A stretch of 64,000 nt of DNA from NCBI GenBank assembly GCA_003326205.1, contig LWTK01000030.1, forward strand, positions 62,301-126,300, written 5' to 3'. Positions 45,237-54,320 of this stretch are shown here, piece by piece (position 1 is the first letter of the stretch; each line of letters begins with the position of its first letter). The position numbers and the translations under genes were made by a program. The stretch comes from Nostoc sp. ATCC 43529 (GTDB taxonomy: Bacteria; Cyanobacteriota; Cyanobacteriia; Cyanobacteriales; Nostocaceae). The notes beneath the pieces were generated by a model that made no database searches, was not told the DNA's origin, and was given only the letters and a program-made list of their open reading frames with translations.

Positions 45237-45528
45237 GCAACTTACATCCTGTACTGTTTAATTGTTTTGTACAATGTTTATTTCACAAAGTCGAGAGCTG
45301 ATACCGGGTAATTTTTGATTTATTTTTTTATTTATAAGTAAGTCGGCACAAAAAAACCGAACTGTTTGACAAAAAGTAAACAAGGCTCAAACCATTTTTC
45401 CCCCGTTCCTTACTCCCTGCTCTCTGCCTTTTTCCAACAATAATTATTTACGCTGATGACTTACTTAAATTTCTTTTTTCGTCACTTCGATATAGACAAA
45501 GGTTAATCGCATCTCGACCCGCTTGTTT

Positions 45529-46431
45529 TTACATTTCTTGACTACTTTTTAGCCGAGCGATGTCACGCAAGGGTGGTGCGCCAAACAATCGACTATATTC
45601 ACGGCTAAACTGTGAGGGGCTTTCATAACCCACGTGATGACTAGCTGTTGCTGCATCCATACCCTGCCCCAGCATTAACCTACGGGCTTGTAGGAGCCGG
45701 AGTTGCTTTTGATATTGTAAAGGACTCATGGCAGTGACAGATTTAAAATGATGATGAAGAGATGACGGACTCATGCAGGCTTCGCGAGCGATCGCCTCAA
45801 TGCGAAATGGCTTTTCATAGTTCCATTTGAGCCAGTTAATCGCTCTGCTGATCCCCTGAAGTCGTTTATCGGCTAAGGCTATCTGTCGCAATCGCGCACT
45901 TTGTTCACCTGATAGCAAACGGTAGAGAATTTCTCGTACAACCAAAGGCGCAAGGATGGCAATATCTTCAGGGGTTTCCAACAGCCTTAAAAGTCGGGTG
46001 GCTGCATCCAGCAGTTGGGGACTAACAGGACTTAAAGACAAGCCCGGTGGTTGTTGGTTAGCAGTAGCGTCTAGTTTCACTTCCATCATCAGTGTACTGA
46101 GTTCTCCCGGATCTAAATCTAGCCGGAGGCATAGATACGGAACGGTTGGTGTTGCTTCAATCACTTGACCCACCACAGGCAGATCGATGGACACTACCAA
46201 ACATCGATCTCGACCATAAACATACAAATTGTCTGCCAACATCACCTGTTTCTTGCCTTGAGCGACGATGCATAGAGCAGGCTCATGCAGAGCATACAGA
46301 GGCATAGTTGGTTGCGAGGAGCGGATTAAAAACAACCGCTCGATCGCCGTGGCATGGACACCATCTGTTTTACTGTTCTGTGCAATCAAATTGGCAAGCT
46401 CTGACTGCTGCTTTCTAACTGTCTGTTCCAT
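45529..46431 (-). CDS. AraC-family transcriptional regulator (YqhC-like)
   Basis: 300 residues. The front (about 20-190) is an AraC_N/cupin-type sensor domain (PALCIVAQGKKQVMLADNLYVY). The rear (about 205-295) is a double helix-turn-helix: IEAIAREACMSPSSLHHHFK and then MSPLQYQKQLRLLQARRLML, AATASHHVGYESPSQFSREY. It is divergent from an SDR gene across 238 bases. In E. coli YqhC activates a neighbouring oxidoreductase in response to aldehydes, so control of that SDR is a reasonable inference. No effector can be read. Confidence 0.9.
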   Translation of the reverse strand: MEQTVRKQQSELANLIAQNSKTDGVHATAIERLFLIRSSQPTMPLYALHEPALCIVAQGKKQVMLADNLYVYGRDRCLVVSIDLPVVGQVIEATPTVPYLCLRLDLDPGELSTLMMEVKLDATANQQPPGLSLSPVSPQLLDAATRLLRLLETPEDIAILAPLVVREILYRLLSGEQSARLRQIALADKRLQGISRAINWLKWNYEKPFRIEAIAREACMSPSSLHHHFKSVTAMSPLQYQKQLRLLQARRLMLGQGMDAATASHHVGYESPSQFSREYSRLFGAPPLRDIARLKSSQEM

Positions 46432-46669
46432 AATCTCGCTTGAAATCTTTTATGAGACTAACATCCAGGACAGCCCCAATATATTCAACCACTTCTGGTG
46501 GTCTAGCTTTTGAGCGTAGGCAATAAAAAGAATGCAGGATTAGGCAAGAATTGAGCAGGTTCAGATTAACGTATCACGTTTTGACTCTCTTAAATTAAAA
46601 GTGTGCTGGACATCCAATCAACCCAAAGTTCCACGCAATATCGAATTATTTAGATACCTAATTGATTTT

Positions 46670-47404
46670 ATGACTACCAACCAACAAAAAGTCGTATTGA
46701 TTACGGGCGCAAGCAGCGGCATCGGTGAAGCAACAGCACGTCTACTCGCTCGCAAAGGTGTCCGCGTGGTGCTGGGCGCAAGGCGCACTGAGCGGTTGGA
46801 AACCCTCGTGGCTGCCATCTGCTCTGAAGGCGGCTCGGCAGAGTACCAAACTCTCGATGTCACTAGTCGTACTGACTTCCAAGCCTTTGTAGAATTTGCT
46901 CAGAACAAATTTGGCCATATTGATGTCATCGTCAACAATGCCGGCGTCATGCCACTCTCGAAGCTAGAAGCCCTCAAGGTTGATGAATGGGATTGGATGA
47001 TTGATGTCAACATCCGTGGCGTACTCAACGGCATCGCCGCCGGACTGCCCGTAATGAAACGTCAGGGGTTCGGCCAGTTCGTTAACCTGTCCTCCATTGG
47101 TGGACACGCCGTTTGGCCAACCTCCGCCGTTTACTGTGCTACCAAGTTCGCTGTCCTGGCGATTTCCGACGGACTGCGCCAGGAAAATACCGACATTCGT
47201 GTAACAGTGATTTCACCGGGTGTAACTGAGTCCGAACTGGCCGATAGTATTACTGATGCCGAAGCTGGCAAAGGGATGCAGGAATTCCGGAGAATAGCAC
47301 TTCCGGCCGAGGCCATTGCCAAAGCGATCGCCTTTTCCATCGACCAACCAGACGATGTGGATGTCAACGAGATTATCGTGCGCCCCACAGCCAGCCCGTA
47401 TTAA
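46670..47404 (+). CDS. Short-chain dehydrogenase/reductase
   Basis: 244 residues, classical SDR of the YdfG/serine-dehydrogenase-like type. Cofactor loop TGASSGIGEATARLL, LDVTS, NNAGVMPLS, catalytic Ser in VNLSSIGG, and Tyr/Lys in YCATKFAV; PGVTESELA follows. It is expected to be a NADP-dependent alcohol/aldehyde or 3-hydroxy-acid oxidoreductase. A frame extension to 46601 exists but MTTNQQKVVLITG at 46670 is the natural start. It is divergent from the AraC-type regulator. GC content (about half) is higher than the neighbours. Confidence 0.92.
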   Translation: MTTNQQKVVLITGASSGIGEATARLLARKGVRVVLGARRTERLETLVAAICSEGGSAEYQTLDVTSRTDFQAFVEFAQNKFGHIDVIVNNAGVMPLSKLEALKVDEWDWMIDVNIRGVLNGIAAGLPVMKRQGFGQFVNLSSIGGHAVWPTSAVYCATKFAVLAISDGLRQENTDIRVTVISPGVTESELADSITDAEAGKGMQEFRRIALPAEAIAKAIAFSIDQPDDVDVNEIIVRPTASPY

Positions 47405-47417
47405 ATCTCAATGAAGA

Positions 47418-47480
47418 AGGCAGGGGGCAGGAGGCAGGAGGCAGGAGGCAGGAGGCAGAGGGCAGGAGGCAGGAGGCACA
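47418..47480. repeat. GGCAGGA heptanucleotide tandem repeat
   Basis: Eight to nine near-perfect copies of the 7-base unit GGCAGGA between the SDR stop and the stop of the converging giant kinase gene. A short tandemly repeated sequence of the Nostoc type. Confidence 0.85.
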
Positions 47481-47491
47481 AGCGCCTTGGG

Positions 47492-50400
47492 TTAACCCTG
47501 AGCCTGAATCGGTATGAGAATGGTAAATTCAGTTCCCTCACCTGGTGTAGAACTCACATCCAAAGTGCCACCATGTTTTTCTACGACAATCTGATGGGCG
47601 ATGGCCAGACCTAAACCTGTACCTTTGCCAACACCTTTAGTAGTAAATAAATGGTCAAATATTTTTTCTTTAACTGACTCATTCATCCCCTGACCATTAT
47701 CAGCAATGGCAATTTTGACATTTTTATCTACTACTGAAGTTGTAATTGTAATTTGGTTAGGATTGGCTTTAATTTCCTCAAAGCTGCGTCCGTGGTTTGC
47801 TTCTTCTAATGCATCAATGGCATTAGCCAAGATATTCATAAATACTTGATTTAATTGACCCGGAAAACACTCAACTTGTGGTAAATTACCATAGTTGATG
47901 CTAACTTCAATGGCAGGACGTTGGTCATTTACTTTCAGGCGATGTTTTAAAATTAAAATTGTGCTATCTAAACCTTCGTGAATATGAAAACGTACTTTGT
48001 AATCTCGATCTGCACGGGAGAAAGTTCTTAAACTAGTGCTGATATTTTTCAAGCGATCGCAGGCGATGGTCATGGAATCAATTATCTTGGGTAAATCTGC
48101 CAAACTATAATCCAAATCAATTTCTTGGGCATGGTCTATAATCTCATCTCCTGGATTGGGTAGATTTTCTTGATATAGTTTCAAATGTTCAACAATATCA
48201 GCAAGAGTGGGTTTAGCTTGTTTCAGACTGGCAGCAATAAAACCGAGAGGATTATTCATTTCATGAGCTACCCCAGCAACTAAGTTACCCAGAGCAGACA
48301 TTTTTTCGCTTTGTACGATTTGTAACTGTGCTTGTTGTAAATCTTGGATTGCTTGTTGCGCTTGTTGATAGAGTTTGGCATTTTCCAAAGAGATGGCGGC
48401 TTGAGTGCAAAGTAGATTCAGCAGTTCGACGCGCTCATGGGTAAAGGCTCCAGTTGTTAAGTTGTTCTCCAGATACAGCACGCCAAGAAGTTTGCCTTGA
48501 TGCAAAATTGGCGTACACAGGACACTCTTGGGCTGTTGGCGTAAAATGTAAGCCTCAGTTAATAACAATGGATGCTCCATTGTATTCACGATCGCAGTTG
48601 TTTTTAAGCTGCGTTTGACTGTGTTAACTAGACTCACAGGCACATCCTTACTTTCTGACAGCAGTATGGACTGCAAAACCACCGCAGGTTGACCAACTTG
48701 AGCCACTCCCTCGATACTAAGTTGATTTTGATTGAGCAACATCAACACACATTTATCTGCACCTGCGGTTGCGGTGACGATTTCTAGCAGTGCTGACAGT
48801 AGTTTGTCGAGTTGAATTTCACTCGATAGGTTTTGAGAGGCTTTGAGGATGGCACTCAAATCTAAAGATGTGGATACACTACCATTCCCCGATGAGGAGG
48901 TTTGAGAAATAAATCGGCTTTCACCTGCATACACAGTTTCATTAGGCGTATATCCCCTAGCAGACTGTTGCAAAATTGTTGTTAATAATTGGGGATAGCG
49001 TTGTTCTAAGTCGGTAACTTTCGCTTTTGCACCCCAATGAGCATAACCATAGTAGGCTGCAATTAAATAATCTTGAGCAATGCGCTCTTTGCACCAGTCG
49101 AGGTAAAATTTAGCAGCGAGTTCGTTAGCGATCGCTTCTTCTTGGATATAATCATTTTCGTTAGCTTCTTTGATGGCGCGATCATAGAATTCTAGAGCTT
49201 TGGCTTTATTACCTTGTACTCGCTCTCGTTCTGCCTCCACTAAATAAAACTTGTGCAAAAAATTCATTGGTGCGTGGCTTGCCCATAGCTGAATTTTTTG
49301 CTGATTGTTTGCCACTCGATTTAAGATATATTCTTGCTCTGAATCTGGCACTGATGAATAAATTGCTAAGTGCGCCAAAGAATCATAAAAATTGAATACT
49401 AGGACGAAGATGGTTCCTTGTATTGCATCTAAATATTCTTGGGCTAGCAGTGCATTTTGGCAGGCATTTTGGTATTCACCAAACAGAAAACAAAGAATCG
49501 TTTTATTAAAGTAAAACTGAAATAATGCAGTGCGATCGCTCCCATGATTCAGCACCTGCAAGCAAGTTTCTTCATCGCAAAATTCACCACGAAAGTTGCA
49601 TGGTTCTCCAGATGGATTTAACAAATTCAAAACTGACTGTTGATAAATGCCTAGTATATATAAAATATTTTCTTGCTTTAGTTGAGTCAAGACATCACTT
49701 ATGGTTGCTATTTCTTCTTGTAATACACTTAACTCATGCCCGACTAAATATGTATTTTGGCATTTCGTTAAGGCAGCATAACCAACAAATTCTAAGTTGC
49801 CACTTTCCACTGCGCTTTGATAACTTTCCCACAAAATTGGCAATGTTTCTCGCAAATGAGCTTTGCCAAAAATTGTCGAACATCCTGCAACCATAAATGC
49901 AGATGCTTTCATCTCTGGAATATTGAAATTTTCTGCTAACTTTAAAGCTAATTTGCTAGATTGATAAGCTAAGTCAATATCTTGAAATTTTTCATTTAAG
50001 ATAATACTGTAACAAGCGTAACCATAGCTGGAGAAAATTGAATTGCCATAGGTGATTGATAAGTTGACCAGTTTGCAAATTACCAAGGGAAAAATTTCGG
50101 GTGCGGCTTGATAGGTAGCAGTACCAATACTATTTAAGATCCTGGCAGCTGCTAATTTTTCGATATCTCTCATCAAAGGCAAGTTAATCAAATCTTCGAT
50201 ATTCTTGCTATTTAGATTATTTGCAGTTTCAGTAATTGCTTGTTGAGTATCTGAGGAATCGGGTGATTCGGGTATACTTACTCCTACTAATTCCAAAGCT
50301 TCTAACCCAATTTTGACAGCTTGCAACTTTTTAGCTTGAGCCATTTCAGCTTGGATTTTAACAGCATAGACTTTCATTTTGTCGATGGCAGTTTTAGCCT

Positions 50401-52936
50401 GTTGGAGAACAATATCTGCAAATTGCTCCATCTGTTGAAAATCACCACTCAAGTAGGCGGTTTCTGTTGCTAGTTCATACAGCGGTAAGCTGAGGTCATA
50501 TTGTGTTTGCCAGCAAGACTCTTCACCAAGGTTCAACAAACAAATCCCTGTGGTGGAATACTCCAAAGCTGCAGTGTAGGCTGTTGCGATTCTGGCTTTT
50601 TGTCCTGCTTTGAGATTGAGTCCAGCGAGTTGTATTTGCTGCGAACGTTCAAGAATTAGAGATTTGCCAATGTTGAGTTGATTGACAATTTCAAACAAAT
50701 TTTCTTCTTGTTCTGCTGCTTTTGTATTTTTGAGTAGCAGTTGACCAATTTTCAAGTGCGTTGCTTGTTTTTGTTCATCTGGAATTAAGCAATAGGCAGC
50801 TTGTTGGACGCGATCGTGCAAAAATTTATATGTAATTGTTATTTGTCCTTGGTCATTGGTTATTTGTTGTAGTCCATCTACGGATGACGAATGACTATTG
50901 ACTAATGACTCTTGTTGATAAAATTTATAAACCTCACTTTGGGGTAAAATCAAACGTTCTTGTAATGGCTTCCACAAAGCAGCAGCGGTTTCTACCTCCG
51001 ATAATTGAGAAACGATCGCTAATGTTTTTAAATCAAATTTATTGCCAATACAAGCAGCTAACTGCAACACAAATTGAGTAGATTCAGGTAACTTTTGCAA
51101 TTGCCATGCCATGAATTCCACCACATCTTCTGTGAGAGCTTGCTGATTGACCTGAGCGATGTCACATTGCCAACAGCCTGACTCTGAGTTGAACTCAATC
51201 AACCCTTCTTGGTGTAATGCTTTGAGAAACTGCGTACTAAAAAACGGGTTGCCTTTAGTTTTTTGATATACCAATTGTGATAATGGAAATGCCACATCTG
51301 TTAGGCACGCAAGGGTATCAGCAACTAAATGATTTAATTTCAAATGACTCAGCGGTTGCAAGGTAATTGTGTTAATTTTTGCACTAGCTTTGCGAACTTC
51401 ATCCAATACTAATATTAAAGGATGTGCTACCGATACCTCATTATCCCTATAAGCTCCAATTAATAATAAATATCCCAGACTTGTTTCATTCATTAATAAT
51501 TGCAAAAATTTCAAAGAAGTCGCATCTGCCCACTGCAAATCATCTAAGAAGATTACTAGGGGATGTTCTTGGGTGGCAAATATTTGAATAAATTTTGTCA
51601 ATATTAAATTAAATCTGTTTTGGGCGGCAGTTCCTGATAGCTCTGGTATCGCTGGTTGTTTGCCTATAATTATTTCTAATGCGGGAATAACTTCTTTGAT
51701 TACCTGTGCGTTTTCACCTAGTTCGCCAAGAATTTTATCTTTCCATTGTGCAATTTGAGCATCGCTTTGTGTTAAGATTTGCTCGACTAAATTCCGAAAC
51801 GCTTGTACGAAGGCAGATAGGGGAATACTGCGATTAAATTGGTCAAATTTACCTTTAATGAAATATCCCTGTTTCCTGACAATTGGTTTGTGAACTTCGT
51901 TAACAACGGCAGTTTTACCAATTCCAGAAAAACCGGCAACTAACATCAGTTCGCTACTACCAAGAGCAACTCTTTCAAAGGCTGCTAGTAGTTGTTCGAC
52001 TTCGTTTTCTCTGCCATATAATTTTTCCGGAATGATAAAGCGATCGCACATGTCCCGTTGACCGATAATGAAAGGATCGATCTTGCCTATTTGCTGTAAT
52101 TGCACTAAGCAATTTTCTAAATCAAATTTTAGTCCCAGGGCACTTTGATAGCGATCTTCTGGATTTTTTGCCATCAATTTCATCACAATATCTGACAAAA
52201 CCTCTGGAATTTCTTCCCTTTTTTCTCCTAATTGATTTGGCAGTTTTGCAATATGACAATGCACCAATTCCATTGCTTCGTTAGATTCAAAAGGAAGTTC
52301 CCCAGTTAGTAGTTCATAAAGAGTGACACCCAAAGAATAGAAGTCGCTGCGGTAGTCGATACCCCGGTTCATTCTTCCTGTTTGTTCTGGCGACAAATAG
52401 CTTAATGTTCCTTCTAACCCGTTAACATTTTTAATTTCAGTGGTTTCTTTAGGTAGCAGGGAAGCAATACTAAAATCTATCAGCTTGACTTGTTTTGTTT
52501 GGGGATGAATCAGAATATTGGCAGGTTTGATGTCTTTGTGAATGACACGATGACAGTAGAGGCCGTGAAGAATATCTGCTAATTGTAGGGCAATTTCCAA
52601 AACCTCAGTTATCGAAAGTAATTGGTCTTGGGTATATATTCTTAAGGAAACGCCACCAAAATCCTCCATCACTAGGGCGTAACTATTGCGGTATGGTTCC
52701 AAGCACAAGAAACGCACAATTCCCGGAATCTCTAAATTGTTGGCGATGCTGTATTGATTGCGAAACTGCAATAGTTCATTGAAAGTGGGATACTCTCGTT
52801 TCAGGAGTTTGATAACTACTGGTTGGCTATCTAACTCTCGTATCCCCCGGTATACTATTGTTCTAGAACCACAATACAGTTGCTCGACCAGATTGTATCC
52901 GGGAATTGAAAAGGTAAAATCTAATACTGCGTTCAT
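47492..52936 (-). CDS. Giant Ser/Thr kinase - AAA ATPase - GAF - histidine kinase fusion
   Basis: 1814 residues from MNAVLDFTFSIPGY (upstream in-frame ATGs exist to 53008). Domains: Ser/Thr kinase (about 8-270; HKDIKPANIL near 131, LIDFSIAS, with Ser replacing the Gly of DFG), AAA/STAND ATPase (GFSGIGKT near 331, FLDDLQWAD), a long TPR-like helical region, GAF (about 1360-1520), a coiled coil, histidine kinase with HEMNNPLGFIAASL near 1557, and HATPase (DNGQGMNE, GTGLGLAIAHQI). There is no second GAF or PAS, unlike the 3453-9737 paralogue, and the H-box is of a different (NtrB-like) class. No response regulator is adjacent. It follows the synthase/FAD/ADC cluster by about 120 bases on the same strand and might respond to it. 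Confidence 0.93.
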   Translation of the reverse strand: MNAVLDFTFSIPGYNLVEQLYCGSRTIVYRGIRELDSQPVVIKLLKREYPTFNELLQFRNQYSIANNLEIPGIVRFLCLEPYRNSYALVMEDFGGVSLRIYTQDQLLSITEVLEIALQLADILHGLYCHRVIHKDIKPANILIHPQTKQVKLIDFSIASLLPKETTEIKNVNGLEGTLSYLSPEQTGRMNRGIDYRSDFYSLGVTLYELLTGELPFESNEAMELVHCHIAKLPNQLGEKREEIPEVLSDIVMKLMAKNPEDRYQSALGLKFDLENCLVQLQQIGKIDPFIIGQRDMCDRFIIPEKLYGRENEVEQLLAAFERVALGSSELMLVAGFSGIGKTAVVNEVHKPIVRKQGYFIKGKFDQFNRSIPLSAFVQAFRNLVEQILTQSDAQIAQWKDKILGELGENAQVIKEVIPALEIIIGKQPAIPELSGTAAQNRFNLILTKFIQIFATQEHPLVIFLDDLQWADATSLKFLQLLMNETSLGYLLLIGAYRDNEVSVAHPLILVLDEVRKASAKINTITLQPLSHLKLNHLVADTLACLTDVAFPLSQLVYQKTKGNPFFSTQFLKALHQEGLIEFNSESGCWQCDIAQVNQQALTEDVVEFMAWQLQKLPESTQFVLQLAACIGNKFDLKTLAIVSQLSEVETAAALWKPLQERLILPQSEVYKFYQQESLVNSHSSSVDGLQQITNDQGQITITYKFLHDRVQQAAYCLIPDEQKQATHLKIGQLLLKNTKAAEQEENLFEIVNQLNIGKSLILERSQQIQLAGLNLKAGQKARIATAYTAALEYSTTGICLLNLGEESCWQTQYDLSLPLYELATETAYLSGDFQQMEQFADIVLQQAKTAIDKMKVYAVKIQAEMAQAKKLQAVKIGLEALELVGVSIPESPDSSDTQQAITETANNLNSKNIEDLINLPLMRDIEKLAAARILNSIGTATYQAAPEIFPLVICKLVNLSITYGNSIFSSYGYACYSIILNEKFQDIDLAYQSSKLALKLAENFNIPEMKASAFMVAGCSTIFGKAHLRETLPILWESYQSAVESGNLEFVGYAALTKCQNTYLVGHELSVLQEEIATISDVLTQLKQENILYILGIYQQSVLNLLNPSGEPCNFRGEFCDEETCLQVLNHGSDRTALFQFYFNKTILCFLFGEYQNACQNALLAQEYLDAIQGTIFVLVFNFYDSLAHLAIYSSVPDSEQEYILNRVANNQQKIQLWASHAPMNFLHKFYLVEAERERVQGNKAKALEFYDRAIKEANENDYIQEEAIANELAAKFYLDWCKERIAQDYLIAAYYGYAHWGAKAKVTDLEQRYPQLLTTILQQSARGYTPNETVYAGESRFISQTSSSGNGSVSTSLDLSAILKASQNLSSEIQLDKLLSALLEIVTATAGADKCVLMLLNQNQLSIEGVAQVGQPAVVLQSILLSESKDVPVSLVNTVKRSLKTTAIVNTMEHPLLLTEAYILRQQPKSVLCTPILHQGKLLGVLYLENNLTTGAFTHERVELLNLLCTQAAISLENAKLYQQAQQAIQDLQQAQLQIVQSEKMSALGNLVAGVAHEMNNPLGFIAASLKQAKPTLADIVEHLKLYQENLPNPGDEIIDHAQEIDLDYSLADLPKIIDSMTIACDRLKNISTSLRTFSRADRDYKVRFHIHEGLDSTILILKHRLKVNDQRPAIEVSINYGNLPQVECFPGQLNQVFMNILANAIDALEEANHGRSFEEIKANPNQITITTSVVDKNVKIAIADNGQGMNESVKEKIFDHLFTTKGVGKGTGLGLAIAHQIVVEKHGGTLDVSSTPGEGTEFTILIPIQAQG

Positions 52937-53060
52937 TGCAACTGACTCCATACCAAATTTTAATATTCTATGAGTCAGTATTACCTCGTGTGGTATAAAA
53001 GTAGCCAATAGAGATTACACTGAGATTATCTCTATTTATAATACTAATACACTGCTAAAA

Positions 53061-54311
53061 CTACTGAGATTTCCAAATTACAGTTCCATTTTCAAGGATG
53101 AAATCAAAATTTAGCCAATAAGCTAACTTTATTGGTAAGCGCACCGATTCTTTTTCTAAAGATTCAATTCCTTGTAATCCTAATTCTTCAACTATGGGAT
53201 GGCTAGCAAAGTTGTAAATTTTTAGCTCAAATTTATCACCTACATCACCAAAACTGAGAATTTTCCCTTGATGATATTGGGATATTTTCATTAAACATTC
53301 CACGATCGCTTGATAACAAGCACGTCTACCATCTTCTATATCACGAAACTGTTTCAGAAAAACAGCACGAACTGATTTATATGTCAAAGACTCGATAATA
53401 TTTAGCGGTAACGACCAACCAAAACTAGGAATCTCTATATTTCCTTGGTTTTGGAAAATTAACTTTCTGATTACTTCCATTAATTCATCAGGAGTATTTA
53501 ATGTTTGCTCTCGCTGAGTTTTGTCCTGCTTTTCTATTTGCACTACTTCTAACAAACGCTGTTTTTTTGCCTGAGCTTCAGAGCTAAAATTTTTCCACGC
53601 TAGAGTGTCTACAGTAAATAATTCTGGCTTTTGTTCGGGATGAGGAATTTGAAAAAAGCCAATTTCTTTACAAATACCATAAATTTCGCGTCCCGAAACT
53701 AAAATTGGTGAATCATTGACAAAAATATAGGGCATAAAACAAACTAAACGCTCTCCAACAAAGGCTGACCCTACTTGTTTACCTGCTACAGCCACAACCC
53801 AAAAAACAGCTTCCTCTTCAGAACAGTAAACTTTTTCGCTGTCAGGTCTTTCTATAGAACTTAGTGAATCTATAGTTGCCAATGTCATTAGAACATAATT
53901 TGTCGCAGGACGGTATTGAACCTTTCCATCAGAAGGTTCATTCAGGTATTTATCGCATAGTTTTTGTAATTTTTCTAAAGAACCTTCCAAGAAAAATCCA
54001 TAAACGTTAGCATTTTTAAGATTAAAAGGTTGCAGAAAACATTGTTCGTTTGGACGCTCGATGTATTGAGGATATTTTGCGGAATAATTAGCATCTGGAA
54101 AAAATTGCTTGACAAAATTGTTAACTTCTAATTCAGTTTTTTCACCTTTAGCAGCTAACTCTTGAATTAGTTGTTCGAGGGGCTGTGGAGGTTTAGTTAA
54201 ATCTTGTTGCAATTTTTGTGGATTGCTAAGGAATTCCATAACAGAACTGGCTGCTCCCATAGCAATACGAAAGCCAGTTTGTAATACTTCAGCAGAGCTA
54301 TTGATATTCAT
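53061..54311 (-). CDS. Acetoacetate-decarboxylase-like protein with phasin-like front
   Basis: 416 residues. About residues 120-260 match the acetoacetate decarboxylase superfamily: EEAVFWVVAVAGKQ, ERLVCFMPYIFVNDSPILVS and GREIYGICKEIGFFQIP. The Lys of CKEIG lies where the Schiff-base Lys of true decarboxylases (YPKKLG) sits, while the next Lys is Glu. The first 70 residues (LIQELAAKGEKTELEVNNFV) are helical and resemble the phasin-like protein at 63604-63984. The rear (VRAVFLKQFRDIEDGRRACY) is unrecognised. The gene starts 9 bases after the FAD protein's stop, so they are cotranscribed. The reaction is unknown; a decarboxylase, lyase or binding role on a lipid-like acid is possible. Confidence 0.75.
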   Translation of the reverse strand: MNINSSAEVLQTGFRIAMGAASSVMEFLSNPQKLQQDLTKPPQPLEQLIQELAAKGEKTELEVNNFVKQFFPDANYSAKYPQYIERPNEQCFLQPFNLKNANVYGFFLEGSLEKLQKLCDKYLNEPSDGKVQYRPATNYVLMTLATIDSLSSIERPDSEKVYCSEEEAVFWVVAVAGKQVGSAFVGERLVCFMPYIFVNDSPILVSGREIYGICKEIGFFQIPHPEQKPELFTVDTLAWKNFSSEAQAKKQRLLEVVQIEKQDKTQREQTLNTPDELMEVIRKLIFQNQGNIEIPSFGWSLPLNIIESLTYKSVRAVFLKQFRDIEDGRRACYQAIVECLMKISQYHQGKILSFGDVGDKFELKIYNFASHPIVEELGLQGIESLEKESVRLPIKLAYWLNFDFILENGTVIWKSQ

Positions 54312-54320
54312 TAACCACCT

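Noticed and set aside
47411..47614. Frame beginning MKKAGGRRQEAGGRR
   Set aside because: Product of the GGCAGGA heptanucleotide repeat and the opposite strand of the giant kinase gene.
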